NCBI GenBank assembly: GCA_019636215.1 | Contig: JAHBXZ010000011.1 | Location: forward strand, 98,697 to 162,696 | Direction: 5' to 3' | Origin: Planctomycetota bacterium | Lineage (GTDB): Bacteria > Planctomycetota > UBA8742 > UBA2392 | Length of the DNA stretch: 64,000 nucleotides | Part shown: piece after piece, positions 1-14,967 of the stretch | Layout of the letters: every line of letters begins with the position of its first letter | Position numbering within the stretch: position 1 is the stretch's first letter | Position numbers and translations under genes: made by a program | Notes under the pieces: model-generated | What the model was told of the DNA's origin: nothing | Database searches by the model: none | The model's input: only the letters and a program-made list of their open reading frames with translations

Positions 1-4145
<4,145 letters not shown>

Positions 4146-4173
4146 TTGCCTTGTCCTCTGTTATCGCCGTTAG

Positions 4174-4257
4174 GCGGTTCTGAGTTCTGTGTTCCAGGTG
4201 ACCCGGTCCAGTTCTGGGTTCAGTCTTGCCGTGAACCCAGAACTCAGGACTCGGAAC

Positions 4258-4260
<3 letters not shown>
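4174..4260. repeat. Heptamer hairpin element A (rpoC-rpoB gap)
   Basis: The left arm repeats degenerate 7-mers of the type TGAGTTC/TGTGTTC/TGGGTTC. The right arm (about 4231-4260) carries their reverse complements (GAACCCAGAACTCAGG). The two arms can fold into a long imperfect hairpin. The right arm runs into the rpoB stop codon, so the element fills the rpoB-rpoC gap. Confidence 0.7.
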
Positions 4261-7989
<3,729 letters not shown>

Positions 7990-8192
7990 TTTTATCCCTC
8001 AGGTTTGAATCCGTGCCTGCCAACGCAAAACAGGGCCTCCCTGGCGGGGACCAGGTGCCCTATTTGTTTCTGTCGCCCGCGTTCCCGGATCCGCAAGCGC
8101 CTTCCCCGAAGGCACCTGACGTTCCATCTGTGAACGAGCAACGCTTTCCTGTTGTCCTGCCGTTTTGCCAACCGGCAGAGGTGCAACCCGCA

Positions 8193-8228
8193 TTGGCGGG
8201 GGGAGGATTATAGCCTCCCCCGCGCCAA
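8193..8228 (-). promoter_or_regulatory. Attenuator-like hairpin between rplL and rpoB
   Basis: A near-perfect stem (GGGGGAGG pairing with CCTCCCCC, extended by TTGGCG/CGCCAA) lies 10 bases past the rplL stop. No U-run follows on the minus strand, so it is not a full intrinsic terminator. A partial terminator or RNase processing site here is the usual way the rplL-to-rpoB transcript ratio is set in other bacteria. The loop contains TATAAT on the minus strand, but no -35 box is visible at the right distance. Confidence 0.5.
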
Positions 8229-8237
8229 TAAGAAGGG

Positions 8238-8633
8238 CTACTTCAGTTCGACCTTGCCGCCGGCGTCTTCCAGCTTCTTCTTCATGGCGTCGGCGTCGGC
8301 CTTGCCCACGTTTTCCTTCACGGCCTTGGGCGCTTCCTCGACCAGCTTCTTGGCTTCGGCCAGGCCCAGCGCCGTGATTTCGCGCACCACCTTGATGACC
8401 GGGATCTTCTTGGCCTCGTCGGTGATACCGGTGAGAACCACGTTGAACTCGGTCTTGGCCGCAGCGGCCGGGGCAGCTGCACCACCGCCCGCGGGGCCGG
8501 CGGCAACCGCAACCGCAGCCTGCGCCTTGACGTCGAACTTTTCTTCGAACGCCTTCACGAAGTCGCGCACTTCCAGCAGATTCCACGTCGCGACTTCATC
8601 CAGTACCTTCTGAACCTTTTCAGCAACGGCCAT
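8238..8633 (-). CDS. rplL: 50S ribosomal protein L7/L12 (bL12)
   Basis: Stalk protein of the large subunit that recruits translation GTPases. At 131 residues it is slightly longer than the usual length of about 120. The N-terminal dimerisation domain ([20 protein letters not shown]) is followed by an Ala/Gly-rich hinge near residues 40-60 ([18 protein letters not shown]). The C-terminal factor-binding domain contains [18 protein letters not shown]. The start is the ATG at 8631-8633 with GGGAGACAG upstream. It is separated from rplJ by a 170-bp gap containing heptamer element B. Confidence 0.98.
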   Translation of the reverse strand: MAVAEKVQKVLDEVATWNLLEVRDFVKAFEEKFDVKAQAAVAVAAGPAGGGAAAPAAAAKTEFNVVLTGITDEAKKIPVIKVVREITALGLAEAKKLVEEAPKAVKENVGKADADAMKKKLEDAGGKVELK

Positions 8634-8644
8634 GACTGTCTCCC

Positions 8645-8800
8645 TGGATTGCGGCTTTTGGATTTTGGACTTCGGACTTCGGCCCTACTTCTTTCAGGCC
8701 GCTTGATCCTCATCCTGCTCCGCAATCACCCTGTTATGTTTGACCTGGATTCCGACCTTGGCACCAATCCAAAATCCGAAATCCAAAATCCAAAATTCCT
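8645..8800. repeat. Heptamer hairpin element B (rplL-rplJ gap)
   Basis: The left arm at about 8645-8683 repeats TTTGGAT/TTTGGAC/TTCGGAC. The right arm at about 8764-8799 repeats ATCCAAA/ATCCGAA. The two are reverse complements built on a 7-base period, about 80 bases apart. The element occupies nearly the whole gap between two ribosomal-protein genes of one operon. Confidence 0.7.
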
Positions 8801-8803
8801 CTG

Positions 8804-9352
8804 TTAGCTGCCCGTCTTTTCCAGCTTCTCTGCCAGCGCGTTGAAGGCGTAAAGCACCTGCGCGTACCCGGCCTGGAAGGTTGCCGCCACCTTCTGCGGC
8901 GCGGCCAGGAATCCAGCCGCCATCTGGCTGAGCAATTCCCCGCGGGACGGCAACGTGGCAATCTGGGCCACACCGTTTTCGTCCAGCACGTCCGGGCCCA
9001 TCAGGCCGCCCTTGACCTTGATGGAGTCTTTGTTGGCGGCCAGCCACCTGGTCGCGAACTTGGCAGCGTCAATCGCACCGTCGGCCCCGAAAATCAGGCC
9101 GGTCGTGCCCTTGAACACATGCCGGGCACTCTCGTGCGACACCAGCGGCTTCAGACCCGCATCCTTCAGGGCGTGCAGCGCAATGCGATTCTTGACCACT
9201 TCCATGGTCAGGTTCGCCTTGCGCAGCTCGGCACGGAACTGGGCCATCTTTTCGCTGTCCAGGGCACTGGGATCAACCACCACAGTTTCGGCCACCTGGC
9301 CAAGTGTGCGCTGGTACTGCTGGGCAAGCATTGTGTTGAGTTCGTTCGGCAT
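8804..9352 (-). CDS. rplJ: 50S ribosomal protein L10 (uL10)
   Basis: Base of the ribosomal stalk; it anchors L7/L12 dimers to 23S rRNA. It has 182 residues and starts at MPNELNTMLAQQYQ. The family core is visible: AELRKANLTMEVVKNRIALH, then KGTTGLIFG. The C-terminal amphipathic helix that binds L12 dimers (YAQVLYAFNALAEKLEK) is present. It follows rplA with an 8-bp gap, so the two are likely translationally linked. In other bacteria L10 autoregulates this operon through its leader; I cannot identify that leader here. Confidence 0.97.
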   Translation of the reverse strand: MPNELNTMLAQQYQRTLGQVAETVVVDPSALDSEKMAQFRAELRKANLTMEVVKNRIALHALKDAGLKPLVSHESARHVFKGTTGLIFGADGAIDAAKFATRWLAANKDSIKVKGGLMGPDVLDENGVAQIATLPSRGELLSQMAAGFLAAPQKVAATFQAGYAQVLYAFNALAEKLEKTGS

Positions 9353-9360
9353 GGGGTCTC

Positions 9361-10065
9361 CTAGGCCTGCTGGGCCTCCACAACATGAATATTGATGCCC
9401 GGCGTCATGGTCCCGGCGACGCTGACCCTCTGCACGAAGTTGCCCTTGACCGTCTGGGGCCGCAGGCCGTTGATGTGCGAAAGCAGGTGATTCAGGTTTT
9501 CGCTGAGCTTCTGCTTGTCAAAGCTGCGCTTTCCGATGCCTACATGGATGTTGCCACCCGCGTCGGTGCGGTATTCAAGGCGGCCGCCTGCAAACTCTTT
9601 CACGGCTGTCACGACGTCTTCCGTGACAGTGCCGGCCTTGGGCGTGGGCATCAGGTTCTTGGGACCCAGCACCTTACCCAGCTTACCGACGTGGCGCATC
9701 TGGCTGGGGTGGGCAATGGCCTTGTCAAAGTCCAGCCAGCCGTCTTCGATCTTCTTGGCCAGTTCTGCGCCGCCGACAGCGATAGCACCCGCCGCAGTGG
9801 CCTTTTCCGCCAGGTCGCCTTCGACAAACGCGATCACGCGCGCGGCCTTGCCGATGCCGTGCGGAAGCGAAATCGCGCCGCGCAGGTTCTGGTCCGCCTT
9901 CTTGGGGTCGACGTTCAGCTTGACGGCCACATTGACCGTCTCGTCGAACTTGGTCTTGGGAAACTTGGCCAGCACATCAAACGCTTCCTCGACGGAATAG
10001 CGCTTGTTGGGGTCTACGACCTTGGCGGCCTGCTGGTAACGCTTGCTGCGGATCTTCTTTGCCAT
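9361..10065 (-). CDS. rplA: 50S ribosomal protein L1 (uL1)
   Basis: L1 stalk protein, which guides deacylated tRNA out of the E site and in many bacteria represses its own operon. It has 234 residues, the standard length. Family signatures are present: VNVAVKLNVDPKKADQNLRG and LGPKNLMPTPKAGTV. It starts at MAKKIRSKRYQQAAK with GGAGGAAG upstream. It lies between rplK and rplJ. The 140-bp gap before it holds no recognisable repeat; an L1 operator could lie there but is not evident. Confidence 0.98.
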   Translation of the reverse strand: MAKKIRSKRYQQAAKVVDPNKRYSVEEAFDVLAKFPKTKFDETVNVAVKLNVDPKKADQNLRGAISLPHGIGKAARVIAFVEGDLAEKATAAGAIAVGGAELAKKIEDGWLDFDKAIAHPSQMRHVGKLGKVLGPKNLMPTPKAGTVTEDVVTAVKEFAGGRLEYRTDAGGNIHVGIGKRSFDKQKLSENLNHLLSHINGLRPQTVKGNFVQRVSVAGTMTPGINIHVVEAQQA

Positions 10066-10205
10066 ACTTCCTCCTGGCAGTGGGCTTATCCTGTCTGCTG
10101 CCGGTTGCCCCGGCGCCGACAGTCCGCGACGGGGTGTTTGCTGCGGTTGTGCTTTCCCTGCAGGCGACAGCCAATGTGACGGCGCGCCCGCAAGCCGATG
10201 GACTG

Positions 10206-10625
10206 CTAGCCCTCAACCTTCACGCCCATGCTTCGGGCGGTGCCGGCAATGACCCTGGAGGCTGCTTCAAGGCTGCCGCTGTTCAGGTCGTTCAGCTTGA
10301 CCTTGGCAATCTTTTCCAGCTGCGCCTGGGTGATCTTGCCCACGGTTTCGCGGCCGGGGGTCTTGGCGCCGCTCTGCAGCTTCAGCTCGTTCTTGATCAG
10401 CACGCTGGCCGGCGGGCTCTTGATGATGAACGTGAACGTGCGGTTCTTGAAGATGCTGATTTCAACCGGCAGGATCAGGCCCATGCGGTCGCGCGTCTGG
10501 TCGTTGAAGCGCTTGACGAAGTCGGCGATGTTCACGCCGTGCTGGCCCAGCGCCGGGCCAACCGGCGGGGCCGGGGTAGCCTGGCCGCCGGGGCACTGCA
10601 GTTTGACTTTCGCGGTCGGTTCCAT
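10206..10625 (-). CDS. rplK: 50S ribosomal protein L11 (uL11)
   Basis: GTPase-centre protein that binds 23S rRNA helices 43-44. It has 139 residues. The proline-rich N-terminal switch region (ATPAPPVGPALGQHGVNI) and the RNA-binding C-terminal domain (KAASRVIAGTARSMGV-like end) are both clear. Start: MEPTAKVKLQCPGG. It sits downstream of nusG with a 70-bp gap and upstream of rplA, the standard arrangement. Confidence 0.98.
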   Translation of the reverse strand: MEPTAKVKLQCPGGQATPAPPVGPALGQHGVNIADFVKRFNDQTRDRMGLILPVEISIFKNRTFTFIIKSPPASVLIKNELKLQSGAKTPGRETVGKITQAQLEKIAKVKLNDLNSGSLEAASRVIAGTARSMGVKVEG

Positions 10626-10695
10626 GTCTTTGTTCCTTTGGCCGTGCTAGCGGCTTTCGCCTCCGGCCGATTGCCGGGCAACGCAATGGTCGCCC

Positions 10696-11271
10696 TTAAA
10701 CCTTTTCCACCTGCCAGTGTTCCAGATCAACCGGCGTGGGCCGGCCGAAGATCGTCACCATCACCTGCACAGTGCCCTTGTCGGCGTCAATCTCCTCGAT
10801 CATGCCCTCAAAGCCGTCAAACGGGCCGTCCTTGATCTTGACTGCATCGCCCTTGCCAAACTCAACCTTGACCACCGGCTCTTCACCGGCCTCGGCGGGC
10901 TCGCTCAGGCGCAGGATCTTGCGGACGTCTTCTTCACTCATGGGCACGGGCTTGTCGCGGTCGCCCACGAAATCGCCGACACCGGGCGTTTCGCGAATCA
11001 AGTGGTAGGCCTCGCCGTTGATCACCCAGCGCTGCTCGGCACTTTCGCTGCGGTCTTCGTCGGTCTCAATCTCAAGGTACAGGTAACCGGGGTGACTCTT
11101 GCGCTTGCGTTCGCGCTTCTTGCCGCCCTTGATTTCCTGCACTGTTTCGGTGGGAATCACCATACGGTCGAACAGCGGGTCAAGGCCGCGGGCCTTGACG
11201 CGCTTTTGCAGGTTTTCGCGGATCTTTTCCTCGCGCGAACTCTGCACCCGAAGTACGTACCACATCTTCAT
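10696..11271 (-). CDS. nusG: Transcription termination/antitermination protein NusG
   Basis: Elongation factor that clamps RNA polymerase and links it to Rho or the ribosome. The NGN domain begins MKMWYVLRVQSSREEKI and the C-terminal KOW domain contains GDAVKIKDGPFDGFEGMIEE. The NGN domain carries a basic insertion (GGKKRERKRKSHPGYLYLE). The chosen start (11269-11271) has GGGAG upstream. An upstream in-frame ATG at 11293-11295 overlaps the secE stop in a TAATG arrangement and would add eight residues, so the exact start is open. Either way it is coupled to secE. Confidence 0.95.
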   Translation of the reverse strand: MKMWYVLRVQSSREEKIRENLQKRVKARGLDPLFDRMVIPTETVQEIKGGKKRERKRKSHPGYLYLEIETDEDRSESAEQRWVINGEAYHLIRETPGVGDFVGDRDKPVPMSEEDVRKILRLSEPAEAGEEPVVKVEFGKGDAVKIKDGPFDGFEGMIEEIDADKGTVQVMVTIFGRPTPVDLEHWQVEKV

Positions 11272-11294
11272 CCGACCTGCGCTCCCAGTTTCCA

Positions 11295-11840
11295 TTACGG
11301 CGTGCCCTTGGCGTCATCTGCCTTGGGCGGATCCAGCCTGAGCACCATCGAAGCCAGACGTCCCCAACCGGCCTTGTCCCAGCTTTGGCCTTGCAGCATC
11401 CCGATACCCATGCTGAACGTCAGGTCGTACACCAGCATCACGACGGCAAACCAGAACACGAAATACAGCACGACAGCCGTAGCGCGCGTTGCATCCTTGC
11501 GCGGCGCCCACTTGACGCGCTTGAGTTCTGCTTCGGTTTCAATCAGCAGGTCGGCCGACGCCGGGCGGTTCACAAACGCGCGCAGCGCAAACATGCCGGC
11601 GGTGAACACAGCCAGTGCCAGCAGGAAGCTTGCCGTGATCCATTCCGTCAGCGAGCCGCCGGTCGTGACCAGGGCACGTCCCCAGAAGGGGTTGTCGTTG
11701 CCCAGCAGACGATCCAGGCGGGTGTTGCCGTAATCCAGAATGGCGTAGCTGGCCCAGGCAAGCAGCGCCATAAGCAGGAACGTGGCCGCAGTGCGCGTTC
11801 TGCGCCCGGCCCCGCGACGATAGTTTTCGAACATCGCCAT
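11295..11840 (-). CDS. secE: Preprotein translocase subunit SecE
   Basis: Small clamp subunit of the SecYEG channel. The diagnostic part is the C-terminal amphipathic helix plus last membrane span (AELKRVKWAPRKDATRAT, then VVLYFVFWFAVVMLVYDL). About 181 residues makes it longer than the minimal one-span SecE. Two additional hydrophobic spans precede the core (FLLMALLAWASYAIL and FLLALAVFTAGMFAL). The frame is open further upstream but there runs into tRNA-Trp, so I placed the start at the ATG 11838-11840; a second ATG lies at 11834. It overlaps or abuts nusG. Confidence 0.93.
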   Translation of the reverse strand: MAMFENYRRGAGRRTRTAATFLLMALLAWASYAILDYGNTRLDRLLGNDNPFWGRALVTTGGSLTEWITASFLLALAVFTAGMFALRAFVNRPASADLLIETEAELKRVKWAPRKDATRATAVVLYFVFWFAVVMLVYDLTFSMGIGMLQGQSWDKAGWGRLASMVLRLDPPKADDAKGTP

Positions 11841-11888
11841 GACTGTTTCCTGCCCTGCAGCGCCGCGCCACTGGCGCGACTTGGTTTC

Positions 11889-11964
11889 TGGCACGGCGGG
11901 AGGGAATCGAACCCCCAACCTGCGGTTTTGGAAACCGCTGCTCTGCCAGTTGAGCTACCGCCGT
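11889..11964 (-). tRNA. tRNA-Trp (anticodon CCA)
   Basis: A full cloverleaf can be drawn. The acceptor ACGGCGG pairs perfectly with CCGCCGT, the anticodon stem GCGGT/ACCGC encloses TTCCAAA, and the T-loop is TTCGATT. The discriminator is G and the 3' CCA is encoded. Its position between rpmG and secE is a common bacterial arrangement. Confidence 0.96.
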
Positions 11965-11974
11965 GTACCACTGA

Positions 11975-12051
11975 GCCGGCAGTCGGGAGTCAGGAGTCGG
12001 GAGCAAGTACATCGCAAGACGCTGCTGACTGCTGACTCCCGGCTGCCGACC
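11975..12051. repeat. Heptamer hairpin element C (rpmG-tRNA-Trp gap)
   Basis: The left arm repeats AGTCGGG/AGTCAGG/AGTCGGG (11981-12001). The right arm (12021-12050) carries GCTGACTGCTGACTCCCGGC, its reverse complement in 7-base steps. It sits between the rpmG stop and the tRNA-Trp gene. Confidence 0.65.
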
Positions 12052-12055
12052 TGCC

Positions 12056-12223
12056 CTATTTCTTGCGTTCTTTGTGCGCCGTGTGCTTGCGCAGCTTGGC
12101 GCTGTACTTCTTCAATTCGATCTTCTTGACGCCCTGTCCCTTGACGCGCTTCTGGGTGCGGTAATGCCGCACGCCGGTTTCGCTGCATTCCAGGAACACG
12201 TATTCGCGATTCTCGCCTGCCAT
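12056..12223 (-). CDS. rpmG: 50S ribosomal protein L33 (bL33)
   Basis: A 55-residue basic protein of the large subunit. It begins MAGENREYVFLECSETG and ends LRKHTAHKERKK, both typical of bL33 (the family core is x-LECxETGxRxYxTxKR). Only one cysteine (residue 13) is present, so this is the C-minus type that does not bind zinc. It lies between tuf and tRNA-Trp, the usual place upstream of secE. Confidence 0.95.
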   Translation of the reverse strand: MAGENREYVFLECSETGVRHYRTQKRVKGQGVKKIELKKYSAKLRKHTAHKERKK

Positions 12224-12250
12224 TGTGGTTCTCCGCGGGCCGGGACGCCT

Positions 12251-12283
12251 GCGGCGGCGGGTGACTCTCGCACCCGCCGCCGC
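12251..12283 (-). terminator. GC-rich hairpin between tuf and rpmG
   Basis: A perfect 13-bp stem (GCGGCGGCGGGTG with CACCCGCCGCCGC, 7-base loop) lies 15 bases after the tuf stop. No U-run follows on the minus strand, so it may be an attenuator, RNA-processing signal or 3'-end stabiliser rather than a true terminator. Confidence 0.45.
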
Positions 12284-12298
12284 GCGTCTCGGATCGCA

Positions 12299-13498
12299 CT
12301 ACTTGAGGATCTTGACAACCTTGCCCGCGCCCACGGTGCGGCCGCCTTCGCGAATGGCGAAGCTGGCGCCTTCTTCCATGGCGATGGGCTTGCCCATTTT
12401 CACTGACAGCTTCACGGTGTCGCCGGGCATCACCATTTCCGCGCCGCCCAGCAGGTCACAGGTACCCGTGACGTCGGTGGTGCGGAAGTAGAACTGCGGG
12501 CGATAACCGCTGAAGAACGGCGTGTGACGGCCGCCTTCTTCCTTGTTCAGGATATAGCACTGGCACTCAAACTCGGTGTGGGGCTTGATGCTGCCCGGCT
12601 TGCAGATGACCATGCCGCGTTCAATCTGCTTCTTTTCCACGCCGCGCAGCAGGATGCCGACGTTGTCGCCGGCCATGCCTTCGCCCAGTTCCTTCTGGAA
12701 CATTTCGACGCCGGTCACGGTCGAAGCCAGGTTGTGTTCCACCAGGCCGACCAGTTCGACGTTGTCGCCGACTTTCACCTTCCCGCGCTCAATACGGCCG
12801 GTGGCAACAGTGCCGCGGCCCGAGATCGAGAACACGTCTTCGACGGCCACCAGCAGCGGCTTGTCGACTTCGCGCACGGGTTCAGGGATGTCGCTGTCAA
12901 TCGCATCCAGCAGCTTCTGGATGCACTCGGTCGCTTTGGCGTCGCCGGGGTTTTCAACGGCCATCTTGGCGTTGCCACGGACGATCTTGATGGTGTCGCC
13001 GGGGAACTCGTACTTGTTAAGAAGCTCGCGGATTTCAAGCTCGACAAGTTCCAGCAGTTCCGGGTCGTCAACCAGGTCAACCTTGTTCAGGAAAACCACC
13101 ATCGCGGGCACGTTCACCTGGCGGGCCAGCAGCACGTGTTCGCGGGTCTGGGGCATCGGGCCGGTGTCGGCCGCGACAACCAGAATCGCGCCGTCCATCT
13201 GCGCGGCGCCAGTGATCATGTTCTTGATGAAGTCCGCGTGGCCAGGGCAATCGACGTGCGCGTAGTGGCGCGTCTTGCTTTCGTACTCGACGTGGGCCGC
13301 GGCAATCGTCACCGTCTTGCTGGCGTCACGCACCGTGCCGCCCTTGGTGATGTCCGCGTACGACTTGGCCTTGGCCTGGCCCAAGTGCGCGCAATAAGCG
13401 ACAAGCGCAGCCGTCAAGGTTGACTTGCCATGGTCAATGTGCCCGATCGTGCCGACGTTGACGTGCGGCTTGGTGCGCTGGAAGACTTCACGCGCCAT
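12299..13498 (-). CDS. tuf: Elongation factor Tu
   Basis: GTPase that delivers aminoacyl-tRNA to the ribosome; 399 residues. The G1 loop [10 protein letters not shown]3 DCPGHAD and G4 NKVD are present, as are the conserved VEMFQKEL and [18 protein letters not shown] of domains 2 and 3. The switch I segment is unusual. Where E. coli has KARGITINTSHVEY this protein has [14 protein letters not shown], preceded by KGGTVRD. The Mg-coordinating Thr is kept but Arg58 and Gly59 are changed. From memory this matches planctomycete EF-Tu. It lies downstream of a four-tRNA cluster. Confidence 0.98.
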   Translation of the reverse strand: MAREVFQRTKPHVNVGTIGHIDHGKSTLTAALVAYCAHLGQAKAKSYADITKGGTVRDASKTVTIAAAHVEYESKTRHYAHVDCPGHADFIKNMITGAAQMDGAILVVAADTGPMPQTREHVLLARQVNVPAMVVFLNKVDLVDDPELLELVELEIRELLNKYEFPGDTIKIVRGNAKMAVENPGDAKATECIQKLLDAIDSDIPEPVREVDKPLLVAVEDVFSISGRGTVATGRIERGKVKVGDNVELVGLVEHNLASTVTGVEMFQKELGEGMAGDNVGILLRGVEKKQIERGMVICKPGSIKPHTEFECQCYILNKEEGGRHTPFFSGYRPQFYFRTTDVTGTCDLLGGAEMVMPGDTVKLSVKMGKPIAMEEGASFAIREGGRTVGAGKVVKILK

Positions 13499-13684
13499 AG
13501 CTGGTTACCTCGTTCTTCACTTCACCTGTTACGCCCCTGCCGACACCCGCGGCAAGTGGCTGCCTGCTTTCGCGAAACCCCTGGCTTGTCCACCAAGCCG
13601 GGCCCCGACTTTTCCAAACCGGTACTGCCAACTGCGTTTCTGCCTGCGGCCGTCGCGGCAAACCGGCCGCGCCTGGCCTGAATC

Positions 13685-13759
<75 letters not shown>

Positions 13760-13876
13760 GATTTCCGCCCCCCTGCCACAAAAAGGGGGACGCCTTATGT
13801 CAACTTCCGGCGCCGCGTCAAGGACGGGTCGCGCAACTGTTTGCGCGTTCCGTCCGGTGTCGTGTCGCCAAGGCCT

Positions 13877-13951
13877 TGGAGCGGGCGATGGGGCTCGAAC
13901 CCACGACCGTCAGTTTGGAAAACTGATGCTCTACCACTGAGCTACACCCGC
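13877..13951 (-). tRNA. tRNA-Gly (anticodon TCC)
   Basis: The acceptor GCGGGTG pairs with CGCCCGC (one G-T wobble). The anticodon stem TCAGT/ACTGA encloses TTTCCAA, and the T-loop is TTCGAGC. CCA is encoded. Position matches glyT in the conserved tRNA cluster ahead of tuf. Confidence 0.96.
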
Positions 13952-14005
13952 ACTTTTTTTGCCGTCAACACCGACCGCCGCGCCGCGCCACCCCGATTGG
14001 GAACC

Positions 14006-14091
14006 TGGTGGGCAGAGAAGGATTCGAACCTTCGAAGGCATAAGCCACCTGATTTACAGTCAGGCCCCTTTGGCCACTTGGGTATCTGCCC
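14006..14091 (-). tRNA. tRNA-Tyr (anticodon GTA)
   Basis: The acceptor GGGCAGA pairs with TCTGCCC. The anticodon stem CCTGA/TCAGG encloses CTGTAAA. A long class II variable arm is present, as expected for bacterial tRNA-Tyr, and the T-loop is TTCGAAT. The discriminator is A and CCA is encoded. Confidence 0.96.
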
Positions 14092-14186
14092 GTTCGGTCC
14101 AGGGTGCCGGCACGGCCTGAAGCCGTCCAACTCTTCTTATGTCAAACGCCGGCCGGGCAACATGGTTGCACAGCCGGCGAAAAATC

Positions 14187-14261
14187 TGGAGCTGGCGGCG
14201 AGATTTGAACTCGCGACCGCTGGTTTACAAAACCAGTGCTCTACCGCTGAGCTACGCCAGC
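14187..14261 (-). tRNA. tRNA-Thr (anticodon TGT)
   Basis: The acceptor GCTGGCG pairs with CGCCAGC. The anticodon stem CTGGT/ACCAG encloses TTTGTAA, and the T-loop is TTCAAAT. The discriminator is T and CCA is encoded. It is the first gene of the tRNA-tuf transcription unit. Confidence 0.96.
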
Positions 14262-14287
14262 GCCGCCGCGGCCCAAATCGGTGCGGA

Positions 14288-14315
14288 AAGATAGCAACGC
14301 CACATCCGCCCGCAA
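14288..14315 (-). promoter_or_regulatory. Likely promoter of the tRNA-tuf operon
   Basis: On the minus strand TTGCGG (14310-14315) and TATCTT (14288-14293) are 16 bp apart. They predict a start about 20 bases upstream of tRNA-Thr(TGT). The same -35 hexamer and spacing appear in front of the actin-like gene near 57209. Confidence 0.45.
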
Positions 14316-14436
14316 GAAGGAGACGTCCGGGGGTTGCAGGTTCCGGTTTCAAGGCCCTTGTAGGCGCCCGATTCCCGGGGTGCAGCAACCTGACTTTGAT
14401 TCCAAATCGCACCGGCTTGCGCTAGTATCCCGGCCC

Positions 14437-14967
14437 ATGTGGCTGATGTTCTTCAAGTTCACGCGCTGGTTGTACCAGACGCTGAACTCCGACATGCGAC
14501 CCTGGCAGATCGCCCTTGGCGTAACCATCGGCGCGTTGGCAGGCTTGCTGCCGCTGGGGCTTGGCACACTGTGCGTGTTCGTGGCGATATTGCTGGTCAA
14601 TGTGCATTTCGGCAGCGCGACCTTCAGCTTTGGTTTCTTCCGCCTGGTCGGGTGGGCGCTGCAGGGGCCGGTGATCCGCCCCCTGGGCGACCGCGCGCTT
14701 GAAGGCGCGCCGCAACAGCCCCTGATTTCGCTGGCCCAGACACCGATTCTCAGCTGGCTGCGACTGGACTACAACGATGTTGCAGGCGCAATCGCCCTGT
14801 GGGTAATCATCGCCCTGCCACTGTTCTTTGCCATTGCTGGGCTGTGGTCGAAGTACCAGGACAAAATGAAAGCCAAGTGGGCGAACTCAAAGCTGCTCAA
14901 GTGGCTGTCCAAACTGTGGCTGTTCAAGATCCTGCGCTTTGTGTTCATCGGAGCCACCCCTGCCTGA
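14437..14967 (+). CDS. Four-span membrane protein resembling TIGR03546 (DUF2062-like)
   Basis: A 176-residue integral membrane protein. Hydrophobic segments include IALGVTIGALAGLLPLGLG, TLCVFVAILLVNVHFG and GAIALWVIIALPLFFAIAG, and the C-terminus is basic. The opening WYQTLNSDMRPWQIALG-type stretch and the GxxAGLLPLG motif resemble the small partner of the TIGR03546/TIGR03545 pair as I remember it. The ATG at 14437 is chosen because the upstream extension has no membrane-protein character. A TAGTAT hexamer ends 8 bases before the ATG and no Shine-Dalgarno is visible, so the transcript may be leaderless. It overlaps the next gene by about 29 bp, so they are translationally coupled. Function unknown. 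Confidence 0.75.
   Translation: MWLMFFKFTRWLYQTLNSDMRPWQIALGVTIGALAGLLPLGLGTLCVFVAILLVNVHFGSATFSFGFFRLVGWALQGPVIRPLGDRALEGAPQQPLISLAQTPILSWLRLDYNDVAGAIALWVIIALPLFFAIAGLWSKYQDKMKAKWANSKLLKWLSKLWLFKILRFVFIGATPA

Noticed and set aside
11841..11918. Longer SecE start
   Set aside because: The extension overlaps the tRNA-Trp gene, so the start downstream of the tRNA is used.
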